A stretch of 43,736 bases of DNA from the NCBI GenBank assembly GCA_004557855.1, contig SFFJ01000013.1, positions 1-43,736 on the forward strand, in the 5' to 3' direction. The translations under genes were made by a program, and so were the position numbers. Within the stretch, counting starts at the first letter, position 1. Each line of letters begins with the position of its first letter. The notes beneath the pieces are model-generated. The model searched no databases and was not told where the DNA came from. It saw only the letters and a program-made list of their open reading frames with translations. This document shows, piece by piece, positions 1 to 7,705 of the stretch. Origin of the DNA: Oscillospiraceae bacterium. Its GTDB lineage: Bacteria > Bacillota > Clostridia > Oscillospirales > Ruminococcaceae.

Positions 1-74
1 CGCAGCAGGGCGACCGGGTTTTCAGGGCGCAGCCCTGAATGACTTTTGGTTACTTTTCTTCACAGAAAAGTAAC
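1..74. repeat. Repeat-like window edge with two hairpins
   Basis: The first 30 bases are identical to the last 30 bases of the window (43707-43736). A perfect 8-bp hairpin with a GCA loop lies at 21-39, and a perfect 11-bp hairpin with loop TCAC at 49-74. The remainder up to the first gene at 262 shows no coding sequence I can support. The pattern suggests that the window starts inside a dispersed repeat. Confidence 0.6.
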
Positions 75-261
75 GCCCCGCCGGCAGGCGTACAGATTAA
101 ATCTTTTGTGAAACTTGCCCCGCCGATAGGCGATTGCAAGCTGGGTCATGTCCATCCGCCGAAAGGCAACTGCAAACCCCGCCCCGTGTATAAAGCCCCG
201 CTGCGGCGGGCAAACTACCCACAAATGCTCCCTGCGGAGCCGAATGAAAGGAGCTTTTCCT

Positions 262-477
262 ATGGTCATGGATAAAATCTCGCTGGTGCTGGTCATTATC
301 GGCGCCCTGAACTGGGGCGGGGTGGGGCTGTTCCGCTTTGATACCGTTGCGTGGATCTGCGGCGGGCAGGGCAGCATAGCGGCCCGGATCATTTACACCC
401 TGGTGGCACTGGCCGGTATCTGGTGCATTTCGCTGCTGTTCCGGGAGGACGAGCCTGCCGGGGAGCGTGAACGCTGA
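262..477 (+). CDS. DUF378 family small membrane protein
   Basis: The product is a 71-residue protein of the DUF378 (YuzA-like) family, whose function is unknown. It shows two hydrophobic segments, about residues 5-24 and 38-60, and the family-typical motif ALNWGGVGLF in the first. A charged tail rich in E, D and R ends the protein. The ATG at 262 is chosen because AAAGGAG at 247-253 sits 8 bases upstream; a longer frame opening at 148 has no such site. It appears monocistronic. A GC-rich hairpin at 481-509 follows it. Confidence 0.8.
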   Translation: MVMDKISLVLVIIGALNWGGVGLFRFDTVAWICGGQGSIAARIIYTLVALAGIWCISLLFREDEPAGERER

Positions 478-480
478 ACC

Positions 481-509
481 GGCAGGCCCGGTATTTTTTG
501 CGGGCTGCC
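481..509 (+). terminator. Possible terminator after the DUF378 gene
   Basis: GGCAGGCCCG can pair with CGGGCTGCC, leaving one bulged base and a loop that contains a T run. There is no T tract after the stem, so termination here is uncertain. Confidence 0.35.
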
Positions 510-528
510 CGTAGGCAAGGGGGCGGCG

Positions 529-540
529 GTGTGCTATAAT
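529..540 (+). promoter_or_regulatory. Extended -10 promoter of the TetR-type gene
   Basis: TATAAT at 535-540 is preceded by TG plus one base, an extended -10 element, and lies just ahead of the ribosome binding site at about 546-555. No good -35 is visible, which is acceptable for an extended -10 promoter. Confidence 0.5.
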
Positions 541-562
541 AGGGGCAAAGGAGGGAGTCCTC

Positions 563-1150
563 ATGTCCCAGATCACCAAACGTGCGCTGGAGCAGTCGCT
601 GAAAAACCTGCTGCAGCAAAAGCCGCTTTCCAAAATCACCATCAGCGATATCACCGAGGACTGCGGTATCAGCCGTATGACCTTCTACTACCATTTCAAG
701 GATATCTACGATTTGGTGGAGTGGGCCTGCGCCGAGGACGCCGCCCGCGCCCTGCAGAATAAAAAGACCTACGATACCTGGCAGCAGGGCTTTGTGCAGA
801 TCTTCCATGCGGTGCGGGAGAATAAGGTTTTTGTGATGAACGTCTACCGCTGCGTCAACCGGGAGCAGGTGGAAAAATACCTGGTCCCCCTCACCGATCA
901 ACTCATTATGGGGGTCATCACCGAGCGTGCTGCCGGCATGACGGTGCGGGAGGCGGATCAGCAGTTTATTGCGCAGGTGTATTCCTATGCCTTCGTCGGT
1001 ATCATGCTGGATTGGATCCGGGACGATATGCGGGCCGACCCCGAGGAGCTGGTGAACCGGCTGGCCATGGTCATCCGCGGCGGTATCACGCAGGCGCTGG
1101 AGCGCTTTCGCACCGACCGCCCCGACTCTATGACAAATCCCGCGGTTTGA
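563..1150 (+). CDS. TetR/AcrR family transcriptional regulator
   Basis: This is a 195-residue regulator. An N-terminal helix-turn-helix (about residues 5-52, with ITISDITEDCGISRMTFYYHFKDIYDL) matches the TetR family, and the C-terminal half resembles the ligand-binding domain of DhaS-like TetR proteins. It is predicted to be a cytoplasmic dimeric repressor. Start: ATG 563 with AGGAGGG just upstream. It is followed by a strong terminator (1172-1204) and then, on the same strand, oleate hydratase. A palindrome at 1253-1267 in the hydratase leader is a good candidate target. That it controls oleate hydratase, perhaps in response to a fatty acid, is inference from position. Confidence 0.85.
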   Translation: MSQITKRALEQSLKNLLQQKPLSKITISDITEDCGISRMTFYYHFKDIYDLVEWACAEDAARALQNKKTYDTWQQGFVQIFHAVRENKVFVMNVYRCVNREQVEKYLVPLTDQLIMGVITERAAGMTVREADQQFIAQVYSYAFVGIMLDWIRDDMRADPEELVNRLAMVIRGGITQALERFRTDRPDSMTNPAV

Positions 1151-1171
1151 TAAAAATTTTTTCAGCCTTTC

Positions 1172-1204
1172 CCCCGTGATGGAATTTTTGTCACGGGGTT
1201 TTTT
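1172..1204 (+). terminator. Rho-independent terminator after the TetR-type gene
   Basis: CCCCGTGA (1172-1179) pairs perfectly with TCACGGGG (1191-1198) across an 11-base loop, and six T residues follow. It separates the regulator transcript from oleate hydratase. Confidence 0.85.
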
Positions 1205-1234
1205 CTGTCTATATCATTTTATTTCCGGCAGGGA

Positions 1235-1267
1235 TACAATGGGAGCATCAAAGGGAACGGCGTTCCC
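1235..1267 (+). promoter_or_regulatory. Oleate hydratase -10 and candidate operator
   Basis: A TACAAT -10 lies at 1235-1240, with no convincing -35. Twelve bases further on is the 15-bp palindrome GGGAACGGCGTTCCC (1253-1267), placed just past the expected transcription start, where a bound repressor would block RNA polymerase. The upstream TetR-type protein is the obvious candidate ligand; this is inferred from position only. Confidence 0.5.
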
Positions 1268-1294
1268 GAATCCAATATTACAGGAGGCTTCTTT

Positions 1295-3088
1295 ATGTAT
1301 TATTCTGCCGGAACCTACGAAAGCTTTGCTCATCCCGAAAAGCCCCGGGGCGTCGATAACAAATCCGCCTATATCATCGGCACCGGCCTGGCCGGTCTTA
1401 CCGCCGCATTTTATCTGGTGCGGGACGGCCGGATGAAGGGCGAGCACATTCATCTGCTGGAAAAGCTGGAGCTGGCGGGCGGCAGCTGCGACGGCCGCAA
1501 GGATGTGACCAAGGGCTACTATATGCGCGGCGGCCGTGAGATGGACAACCACTTTGAGGTGATGTGGGACGTCTTCCGGGATGTGCCCTCCATCGAAACG
1601 CCGGAGGTTTCTGTCCTGGATGAGTACTACTGGCTCAATAAGCACGACCCCAACTATTCCCTGTGCCGTGCCACCGTGAACCGCGGCGAGGACGCCCACA
1701 CCGATAAGAAGTTCGCGCTGGATAAGGAAAGTGCCATGGCCCTTTCCAAGCTGTTCATCACCCCGGAAAAGGACCTGGAGGATAAGAAGATCTCCGAGGT
1801 GCTGCCCGAAAGCTTCTGGGACACCAACTTCTGGCTGTACTGGCAGACGATGTTCGCCTTCCAGCGGTGGTCCAGCGCTTTGGAAATGAAGCGTTACCTC
1901 TGCCGCTATGTCCATCACATCGATGGGCTGCCCGACTTCAGCGCCCTGCGCTTCACCAAGTATAACCAGTACGAAAGCATGATCCTGCCGCTGGTCAAGT
2001 ATTTGGAAACACACGGCGTCCGCATTGAATACGGTATGGACGTGCGCAATGTTGTCATCGAGACCGAAGGCGATAAAAAGGTCGCCCGTCAGATCGTCTA
2101 TGTCAAGGACGGAAAGGAGCAGACCATTGATCTCATCGAGGACGACCTTGTGTTCATCACCAATGGCTGCTGCACCGATACCTCCTGCTACGGCGACCAA
2201 ACCCACGCCCCCGATCTCTCCGGCATCCATAACGGCTGCGGCGAATCGTGGGATATGTGGAAGGCCATCGCACGGCAGGCGCAGCACGGCGAATACGGCA
2301 ACCCCGACGCCTTCTGCAGCGATGTGGAGGCCACCAACTGGATGAGCGCCACCGTAGCCACCGCCGATGAGGAGATCATCCGCCATATTATGAACATCTG
2401 CAAGCGCGACCCCCGCGCCGGCAAGGTGACCACCGGCGGTATCGTCACCGTAAAGGACAGCACCGAAAACTGGTATCTTTCCTGGACCATCAACCGCCAG
2501 CCGCAGTTTAAGAGCCAGGACAAGAACACCGTGCTGGTGTGGGTGTACGGCCTGCACACCGACCGGGAGGGTAATTTTGTCAAGAAGGCCATGCGGGACT
2601 GCACCGGTGAGGAGATCTGCCGTGAGTGGCTGTACCACATCGGCGTAGAGGAGAGCCGCATTGGGGAGCTGGCGGCGACGGCCTGCAATACCACCACCTG
2701 CTATATGCCCTATATCAATGCGTTCTTCCAGCCCCGCAAGGAAAGCGACCGCCCCAAGGTGGTGCCGGACGGCGCCGTGAACTTCGCCTTCATCGGGCAG
2801 TTTGCGGAGACCCCCCGCGATACCATCTTCACCACCGAATATTCGATGCGTACCGGGATGGAATCGGTATATACCCTACTGAATGTGGACCGCGGCGTAC
2901 CGGAGGTCTGGGGCAGCAAGTACGATGTGCGTGAGCTGCTGCGTGCCTGCTACTATGCCGTGGATAAAAAGCCCATTGATGAGCTGCCGCTGTCCTTCAA
3001 GGAGCGGGAGGCTGTGAAGCTGCTGCTGAAGAAGGTAAAGGGCACCGACGTGGAGCTGCTGCTGAAGGAAAGCGGTCTGCTGGAGTAA
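1295..3088 (+). CDS. ohyA: Oleate hydratase (MCRA family)
   Basis: This is a 597-residue FAD-dependent oleate hydratase (EC 4.2.1.53), which adds water to the cis-9 double bond of oleate to give 10-hydroxystearate, a detoxification step common in gut Firmicutes. The FAD Rossmann motif GTGLAG is at residues 29-34. The family signatures DNKSAYIIGTGLAGL, ELAGGSCDG, GGREMDNHFEVMWD, RWSSALEMKRY and RDTIFTTEYSMRTGMESVY are present in order, and the length is typical of the family. The ATG at 1295 follows an AGGAGG site. The preceding TetR-type gene and the palindrome at 1253-1267 suggest repression relieved by a fatty acid or related ligand. A 16-bp hairpin followed by TTTT (3238-3276) may end the transcript. 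Confidence 0.95.
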   Translation: MYYSAGTYESFAHPEKPRGVDNKSAYIIGTGLAGLTAAFYLVRDGRMKGEHIHLLEKLELAGGSCDGRKDVTKGYYMRGGREMDNHFEVMWDVFRDVPSIETPEVSVLDEYYWLNKHDPNYSLCRATVNRGEDAHTDKKFALDKESAMALSKLFITPEKDLEDKKISEVLPESFWDTNFWLYWQTMFAFQRWSSALEMKRYLCRYVHHIDGLPDFSALRFTKYNQYESMILPLVKYLETHGVRIEYGMDVRNVVIETEGDKKVARQIVYVKDGKEQTIDLIEDDLVFITNGCCTDTSCYGDQTHAPDLSGIHNGCGESWDMWKAIARQAQHGEYGNPDAFCSDVEATNWMSATVATADEEIIRHIMNICKRDPRAGKVTTGGIVTVKDSTENWYLSWTINRQPQFKSQDKNTVLVWVYGLHTDREGNFVKKAMRDCTGEEICREWLYHIGVEESRIGELAATACNTTTCYMPYINAFFQPRKESDRPKVVPDGAVNFAFIGQFAETPRDTIFTTEYSMRTGMESVYTLLNVDRGVPEVWGSKYDVRELLRACYYAVDKKPIDELPLSFKEREAVKLLLKKVKGTDVELLLKESGLLE

Positions 3089-3108
3089 GCGGCAGCGGCC
3101 GGCGGGAT

Positions 3109-3203
3109 GGGGCCCGCAGGGCGCTCCGGCTGCGCCGGAGCTGATGGGCGGCCCCCGGGCCGCCCATCTACGCCCGCCTGCGGCGGGCGGCCCTGCGGGC
3201 CCC
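3109..3203. repeat. Three-armed palindromic element 1
   Basis: A 14-bp closing helix (3109-3122 with 3190-3203) encloses three perfect hairpins at 3123-3141 (loop TGC), 3143-3168 and 3172-3188 (loop TGC). It lies between the convergent ohyA and ackA genes. Confidence 0.8.
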
Positions 3204-3237
3204 TCCCCCTACGCACGGGCTTGCCCCCTGCAGCGCA

Positions 3238-3276
3238 GCGGCGCCGCCGTCCCGGAGGGACGGCGGCGCCGCTTTT
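3238..3276 (+). terminator. Long GC hairpin with T run
   Basis: This is a perfect 16-bp stem (3238-3253 with 3257-3272) with a GGA loop, followed by TTTT on the plus strand. It is likely to terminate the oleate hydratase transcript. It shares the GNA-type loop of the palindromic elements. Confidence 0.55.
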
Positions 3277-3295
3277 GCAGGCCTGCGGCCTGTGC

Positions 3296-4483
3296 TTATT
3301 TTATCAGCTCGGCGGTATCCCGCGCGATCATGATCTCCTCGTTGGTGGGGACCACCCAAACCTCTACCTTGCTGTCGGCGCCGGAAATGCGAACCTCCTC
3401 GCCGCGGCAGTCGTTTGCCTTGGGGTCGGCGGTGACGCCCAGATAGGCCAGGTCCCGCAGCACCTTCTCCCGCAGGCCGATATCGTTTTCCCCGATGCCG
3501 CCGGTGAACAGGATGGCATCCACGCCGCCCAGTGCGCCCGCATAGCTGCCGATCAGCTTCACCAGCTGATACTCCAGCATATCCAGCGCCAGCTGCGCAC
3601 GCTTGTTGCCGGCCTTCGCCGCCGCCTGTACGTCACGGCAGTCGCTGGAAACGCCGGAAACGCCCAGCAGACCGGACTCGTTATTCAAAAGGCGGGAAAC
3701 ATCGCTCTCCGGCATGCTCTCCAGCCCGGCGATATAGGTAACGATGGAGGGATCGATGCTGCCGCAGCGGGTCCCCATGATGATGCCGTCCAGGGGGGTG
3801 AAGCCCATCGAGGTGTCCATCACCTTGCCGTCCAAAATGGCCGCCAGCGAGCTGCCGTTGCCCAGGTGGCAGGTGATGAGCCGGTGGGGCATCCCGCCCA
3901 GCAGCTGTGCCATGCGCCCGCTGACATAGCGGTGGCTGGTGCCGTGGAACCCGTAGCGGCGCACGCCGTGCTTCTCGTAGTATTCATAGGGGATGGCAAA
4001 GGTATAGGCCTTGGGCGGCATGGTGGCGTGGAACGCCGTATCGAATACCGCGGCCATAGGCAGCTTTTCCCCGAAAACGCTGCGGCACGCCCGGATGGTG
4101 GCCGCCTGGGGGGGATTGTGCAGCGGGCTGATATCCCGCAGGGCAACGATGGTATCGATGGCCTCCTCGTCGATCAGCACCGAACGGGAGAACTTATCCC
4201 CGCCGTGGGTCACACGGTGGCCCACCGCAGCGATCTCCTCCACGCTGTCGATCACATGGCCCTCGCCGCTTACCATCTCGTGCAGGATCACATCGAAAGC
4301 ATCCTTGTGGGTGAAAAGCTCGGTGTCCTTTTCCACCGCATAGCCCCCGGCGGTCTTATAGCTGTACTTGCCGTCGATGCCGATGCGCTCGCAGACGCCC
4401 TTGCACAAAATCGTTTCGTCTTCCATGCGGATCAGCTGATACTTGAGGGAAGAGCTGCCCGCATTGATTACCAGAATATTCAT
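3296..4483 (-). CDS. ackA: Acetate kinase
   Basis: This is a 395-residue acetate kinase (EC 2.7.2.1), the last step of substrate-level ATP synthesis from acetyl-phosphate in fermentation. Family signatures seen: NAGSSSLKYQL at the N-terminus, RVTHGG, VFDTAFHATMPP with the family-conserved aspartate, GFHGTSHRYV, TCHLGNGSS, MDTSMGFTPLDG with IMGTRCGSIDP, and FTGGIGEN near the C-terminus. The start at 4483 (MNILVINAGSS) is supported by AAAGGAGA 5-12 bases upstream; an in-frame ATG 28 codons earlier would begin inside the -10 region. No phosphotransacetylase gene is adjacent. The gene is divergent from tmcAL, which itself consumes acetate. Confidence 0.96.
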   Translation of the reverse strand: MNILVINAGSSSLKYQLIRMEDETILCKGVCERIGIDGKYSYKTAGGYAVEKDTELFTHKDAFDVILHEMVSGEGHVIDSVEEIAAVGHRVTHGGDKFSRSVLIDEEAIDTIVALRDISPLHNPPQAATIRACRSVFGEKLPMAAVFDTAFHATMPPKAYTFAIPYEYYEKHGVRRYGFHGTSHRYVSGRMAQLLGGMPHRLITCHLGNGSSLAAILDGKVMDTSMGFTPLDGIIMGTRCGSIDPSIVTYIAGLESMPESDVSRLLNNESGLLGVSGVSSDCRDVQAAAKAGNKRAQLALDMLEYQLVKLIGSYAGALGGVDAILFTGGIGENDIGLREKVLRDLAYLGVTADPKANDCRGEEVRISGADSKVEVWVVPTNEEIMIARDTAELIK

Positions 4484-4529
4484 CGCATTTTTCTCCTTTG
4501 GCTTTGCTTTCACCGCGCCCCGCCGGGGC

Positions 4530-4558
4530 TTGACAGCGTTACACGCATTTAATATTAT
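4530..4558 (+). promoter_or_regulatory. Promoter reading towards tmcAL
   Basis: TTGACA (4530-4535), a 17-base spacer and TATTAT (4553-4558) form a near-consensus housekeeping promoter on the plus strand. Its -10 overlaps the -10 of the minus-strand ackA promoter. Transcripts would carry a leader of about 430 bases before tmcAL. Confidence 0.6.
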
Positions 4559-4580
4559 TGGAAACAAAGGGGCTTGTCAA
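4552..4580 (-). promoter_or_regulatory. ackA promoter
   Basis: Read on the minus strand: TTGACA (4575-4580), 17 bases, TAATAT (4552-4557). Transcription would begin about 60 bases ahead of the ackA start codon. Confidence 0.7.
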
Positions 4581-4698
4581 TATTCTATCGAAACTTTTAT
4601 TACTTTTTTGCAATTCTGTCATAGCTATATCGCTATAACAGGTGAAAAGGCCGATTTGCCCCCGGAAAAGCCCCGCAAAAGTCGCAGGGGCGGTTAGG

Positions 4699-4783
4699 CG
4701 GCCGCAGGCCGGGGCCGCCGGCGGCGGCCCCGGGCGGGCTTCGCCCGCCACGGCGATGCTTCGCATCGCCGGGCCTGCGGCCG
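4699..4783. repeat. Three-armed palindromic element 2
   Basis: A 12-bp closing helix (4699-4710 with 4772-4783) encloses hairpins at 4711-4731 (loop GGC), 4733-4749 (loop TTC) and 4751-4771 (loop TTC). It lies in the predicted leader of tmcAL. Confidence 0.8.
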
Positions 4784-4884
4784 TCCTTCCCCGCCGACCC
4801 GCAAAAGCCTACCGGCTTTCCGTATGCCGACCCGCCACTGCGCTGCCTCCGCCCCCTGCCTAACCTGCGAAAAAACCGAGGGTA

Positions 4885-4967
4885 CGGCCCGCAGGGCGTT
4901 CCGGCGAAGCCGGAACCGGCGGCCGGAGGCCGCCGAGCCCGCCGCAGGCGGGCTGCCCTGCGGGCCG
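4885..4967. repeat. Three-armed palindromic element 3
   Basis: A 13-bp closing helix (4885-4897 with 4955-4967) encloses hairpins at 4898-4916 (loop GAA), 4917-4935 (GGA) and 4937-4953 (GCA). It ends about 30 bases before the tmcAL start and is the second element in the tmcAL leader. Confidence 0.8.
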
Positions 4968-4996
4968 ATGCCATCCCCACCGAAAGGAGCCTGTCC

Positions 4997-6181
4997 ATGC
5001 CTGTCGCTGCCGTCATTGCCGAATGGAACCCCCTGCACCGGGGGCACCTGCTGCCCATCGAGGCCGCCCGCCACCGGGGCGCCACCCATACCGTCGCCAT
5101 CGTCAGCGGCAACTTTGTGCAGCGCGGTGAGCCCGCCCTTTGCCCGTGGCAGTACCGGGTCGCAGCCGCCCTGCACAGCGGCGTTGACCTCGTCCTGCAG
5201 CTACCGCTGCCCTATGCTGTTTCCACCGCCGAGCACTTTGCCGCAGGCGCCGTGCAAAGCCTTGCCGCCCTGGGCTGCGTGGATACCCTTGTATTCGGCA
5301 GCGAGTGCGGCGACCTGGCCGCCCTGCAATGGGTTGCCGCCGCCCTGGAAAGCCCCGCCCTCCCGGCGGAGCTGGCCCCCCGGCTGGCGGCCGGGCTGCC
5401 CTTTGCCGCCGCACGGCAGGCCGCCGTTCATGCCCTCATCGGGCAGGATGCCGCCCTGCTTTCCTCCCCCAATAACATTCTCGGCATCGAATATCTGCGG
5501 GCGCTTTCCCGCACCGGTGCCGGCATCATACCGCTTACCCTGCCCCGGCAGGGCGCCCCCCACGACGCCCACGCCCCCGAAGCCGATTATCCCTCGGCTT
5601 CCTTCCTGCGGCAGCAGTTCCTTTCCGGTGTGGATATTTCCCCGCAGCTGCCCCCTGCCATGGCCGGACAGCTGCGGCTGGCCAAGGCGCAGGGCGCCCT
5701 CCCCGACCGTGCCCTGTGGGACCGTGCCCTGCTTGCCCGGCTGCGCACCATGGAGGAGCCCGATTTTGCCGCCCTGCCGGATATCAGCGAGGGGCTGGAG
5801 AACCGCCTGTACCGGGCGTCCCGCACCGCCAAAAGCCCCGAGGCCCTGCTAGCGGACGCCAAGACCAAGCGCTATTCCCACGCCCGGCTGCGCCGGGTCC
5901 TGCTTGCCGCCATGCTGGGGCTGCCCGCCGGGCTTTCGGCCGCAGCGCCCCCCTACCTGCGGGTACTGGGCTTCACCCCCCGCGGCGCCGAGATCCTCTC
6001 CGCTGCCAAGGCCACCCGCACCCTGCCGCTTTCCCCCTCGCTGGCGGAGCTGGCCCAAGCCGGCGAGACCGCTGCCCGCTTTGCCGGGCTGGAGGCCCGG
6101 GCCGCCGACCTGTACCACGCCTTTACCCCGGGGCTTGCCCCCTGCGGCAGCGAATACACCACCCCCCTTTTGAAGCTGTGA
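4997..6181 (+). CDS. tmcAL: tRNA(Met) cytidine acetate ligase (TmcAL/YlbM)
   Basis: This is a 394-residue member of the TmcAL (YlbM, DUF795) family, which uses acetate and ATP to make N4-acetylcytidine at the wobble position of elongator tRNA-Met. The nucleotidyltransferase HxGH motif is seen in NPLHRGH (residues 12-18), followed by SGNFVQRGEPAL and LSSPNNILGIEYLRAL, all characteristic of the family. The ATG at 4997 follows GAAAGGAG. It is divergent from acetate kinase, so an acetate-producing and an acetate-using enzyme share one control region. The leader is about 430 bases and holds two palindromic elements. Confidence 0.9.
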   Translation: MPVAAVIAEWNPLHRGHLLPIEAARHRGATHTVAIVSGNFVQRGEPALCPWQYRVAAALHSGVDLVLQLPLPYAVSTAEHFAAGAVQSLAALGCVDTLVFGSECGDLAALQWVAAALESPALPAELAPRLAAGLPFAAARQAAVHALIGQDAALLSSPNNILGIEYLRALSRTGAGIIPLTLPRQGAPHDAHAPEADYPSASFLRQQFLSGVDISPQLPPAMAGQLRLAKAQGALPDRALWDRALLARLRTMEEPDFAALPDISEGLENRLYRASRTAKSPEALLADAKTKRYSHARLRRVLLAAMLGLPAGLSAAAPPYLRVLGFTPRGAEILSAAKATRTLPLSPSLAELAQAGETAARFAGLEARAADLYHAFTPGLAPCGSEYTTPLLKL

Positions 6182-6212
6182 CCCCGGACGCCCCTGCAAG
6201 GGGCGGAGCGAC

Positions 6213-6295
6213 CGGCCGCAGGCCGGCCCGCCTCCGGCGGGCCCGGCGGGCGGAGCCCGCCGAAATCGTCCGCAGGACGATTTGGCCTGCGGCCG
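6213..6295. repeat. Three-armed palindromic element 4
   Basis: The closing helix pairs 6213-6224 with 6284-6295. Inside are three perfect hairpins with loops TCC, GGA and GCA. It lies between convergent tmcAL and htrA. The rest of the 6182-6481 gap holds a 9-bp GCA-loop hairpin (6377-6397) and the htrA terminator. Confidence 0.8.
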
Positions 6296-6376
6296 TGCCG
6301 TTCCCCTTGTGCAAGCCCGCAAAAGCCCCTGCCTGCGCCTTTTGCGGGGTTGGGCGGGGTGGGGCGCAGCGAGGGA

Positions 6377-6397
6377 GGGCCGCCCGCAGGGCGGCCC
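6377..6397. repeat. Solitary GCA-loop hairpin
   Basis: A 9-bp perfect stem (6377-6385 with 6389-6397) with loop GCA. It has the same form as the arms of the three-armed elements but stands alone. Confidence 0.6.
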
Positions 6398-6438
6398 GAC
6401 AAAAAGCGCAGCCCCGCCGCCATGGTAGGGCGGTATGC

Positions 6439-6465
6439 AAAAAAGCCGCCCGCAGGCGGCTTTTT
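6439..6465 (-). terminator. Bidirectional terminator between tmcAL and htrA
   Basis: GCCGCC and GGCGGC pair across a CGCA loop. The stem is flanked by six A residues on one side and five T on the other, so it can terminate transcription from either direction. It ends the regulator-kinase-htrA operon. Confidence 0.8.
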
Positions 6466-6481
6466 CTATGCCGGTATGCTG

Positions 6482-7705
6482 TTACGAGCCGATCAGCGTC
6501 ACGTTGATGGTCAGCGTCTGCCCGCGGCCGGTGCGGCTGGCCCGGTACAGGCCGATCTCCACCGTATCGCCGGGCCGGTGCTTCGCCAGAATATCACTGA
6601 CGTCGCCCCGGGTCGTCACCGCCCACCCGTCGATGGAGGTAATGATATCCCCCACCTCGGCGCCCTGGCGGCCCATGTCGCTTTCCTTGGTGATGGACAT
6701 GATCCGCAGCCCCATGGGGATGCCGTAATAGGCGGCCTCGCTGCTGCTTACCTCCACCACGGTGATGCCCATCTGCGCCCGGCCGGTCACACGGCCATGC
6801 TGCATCAGGTCATCTAGAATGGGCAGTGCCGTATTGATGGGGATGGAGAACCCGATGCCCTCGTAGCCCTCCTCCACCAGCTTGCTGGAGGTGATCCCCA
6901 CCACCTGCCCGTAGGTATTGATGAGCGGGCCGCCGCTGTTGCCGGGGTTGATGGCCGCATCGGCCTGAATACAAACCATGGTATAGCCCAGCTCGGTGGT
7001 GATGGTGCGCTGCACCGCCGAAATATATCCTACCGTCTGGGTGGAAGCTAGCGCCAGCCCGCCAGGGTTGCCGATGGCCACCACCATTTCGCCCACCTCC
7101 AGCTCATCGCTGTTGCCGAAGGTCGCCGCAACCAGTCCCTCCTGCGGCAGGGAAACCATCCGCAGCAGCGCCAGATCGCTCTGGTTATCGGCGCCCACCA
7201 GCTGGGCGTCATAGCTGTCGCCGTTTTGCAGCACCACCTCGTAATCGTTAAAGCCGCTTACCACGTGGGCGTTGGTGATGATATACCCGTTTTCCGAAAG
7301 GATGATGCCGCTGCCCTGCGCGGTGGAGCTATCGCCGTAGCTGACGATGCCCACCACCGAGGGGGCGCATTTTTTATAGATGCCCGCCGGGGTCAAAAGG
7401 CCGTCCCCGGTGGTTTCCGGCACGCTGTCCTCCGGCTTATTCTGCTGGTTTATTTCGGGCAGATGCTCCAGCTCGCCGTTTTCCCCGGGCAGGGTGGCGC
7501 CGGGCGGGTTGGGGGCGGGGGCTTTGCCGTTCCATGCCGTCACGCCGATGCACAGCGCCCCGGCCAGCACAATGACCACGCCCATGGCAATGAGAAAATA
7601 CTTCAGTCCGGCGTTTCTTTTGCGGGGGGCGGGGTTCTGCCCGTAGTTCCCCCGGTAGTCCTGATAGTCCCACTGATAGTGGCTGTCATTGCTGCGGTTT
7701 TTCAT
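6482..7705 (-). CDS. htrA: HtrA/DegP-like serine protease with PDZ domain
   Basis: This 407-residue membrane-anchored protease degrades misfolded proteins outside the membrane. It has a cytoplasmic N-tail rich in Y, N and Q, one transmembrane segment (about residues 35-58), a proline-rich linker, then a trypsin-like domain with the catalytic triad H147 (ITNAHVV), D177 (SDLALL) and S257 (GNSGGPL). A PDZ domain fills roughly residues 300-407. The ATG at 7705 has a GGAGGAGA site and overlaps the end of the kinase gene by 20 bases. It is the last gene of a regulator-kinase-protease operon, which recalls CssRS control of htrA in Bacillus. The terminator is at 6439-6465. Confidence 0.92.
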   Translation of the reverse strand: MKNRSNDSHYQWDYQDYRGNYGQNPAPRKRNAGLKYFLIAMGVVIVLAGALCIGVTAWNGKAPAPNPPGATLPGENGELEHLPEINQQNKPEDSVPETTGDGLLTPAGIYKKCAPSVVGIVSYGDSSTAQGSGIILSENGYIITNAHVVSGFNDYEVVLQNGDSYDAQLVGADNQSDLALLRMVSLPQEGLVAATFGNSDELEVGEMVVAIGNPGGLALASTQTVGYISAVQRTITTELGYTMVCIQADAAINPGNSGGPLINTYGQVVGITSSKLVEEGYEGIGFSIPINTALPILDDLMQHGRVTGRAQMGITVVEVSSSEAAYYGIPMGLRIMSITKESDMGRQGAEVGDIITSIDGWAVTTRGDVSDILAKHRPGDTVEIGLYRASRTGRGQTLTINVTLIGS

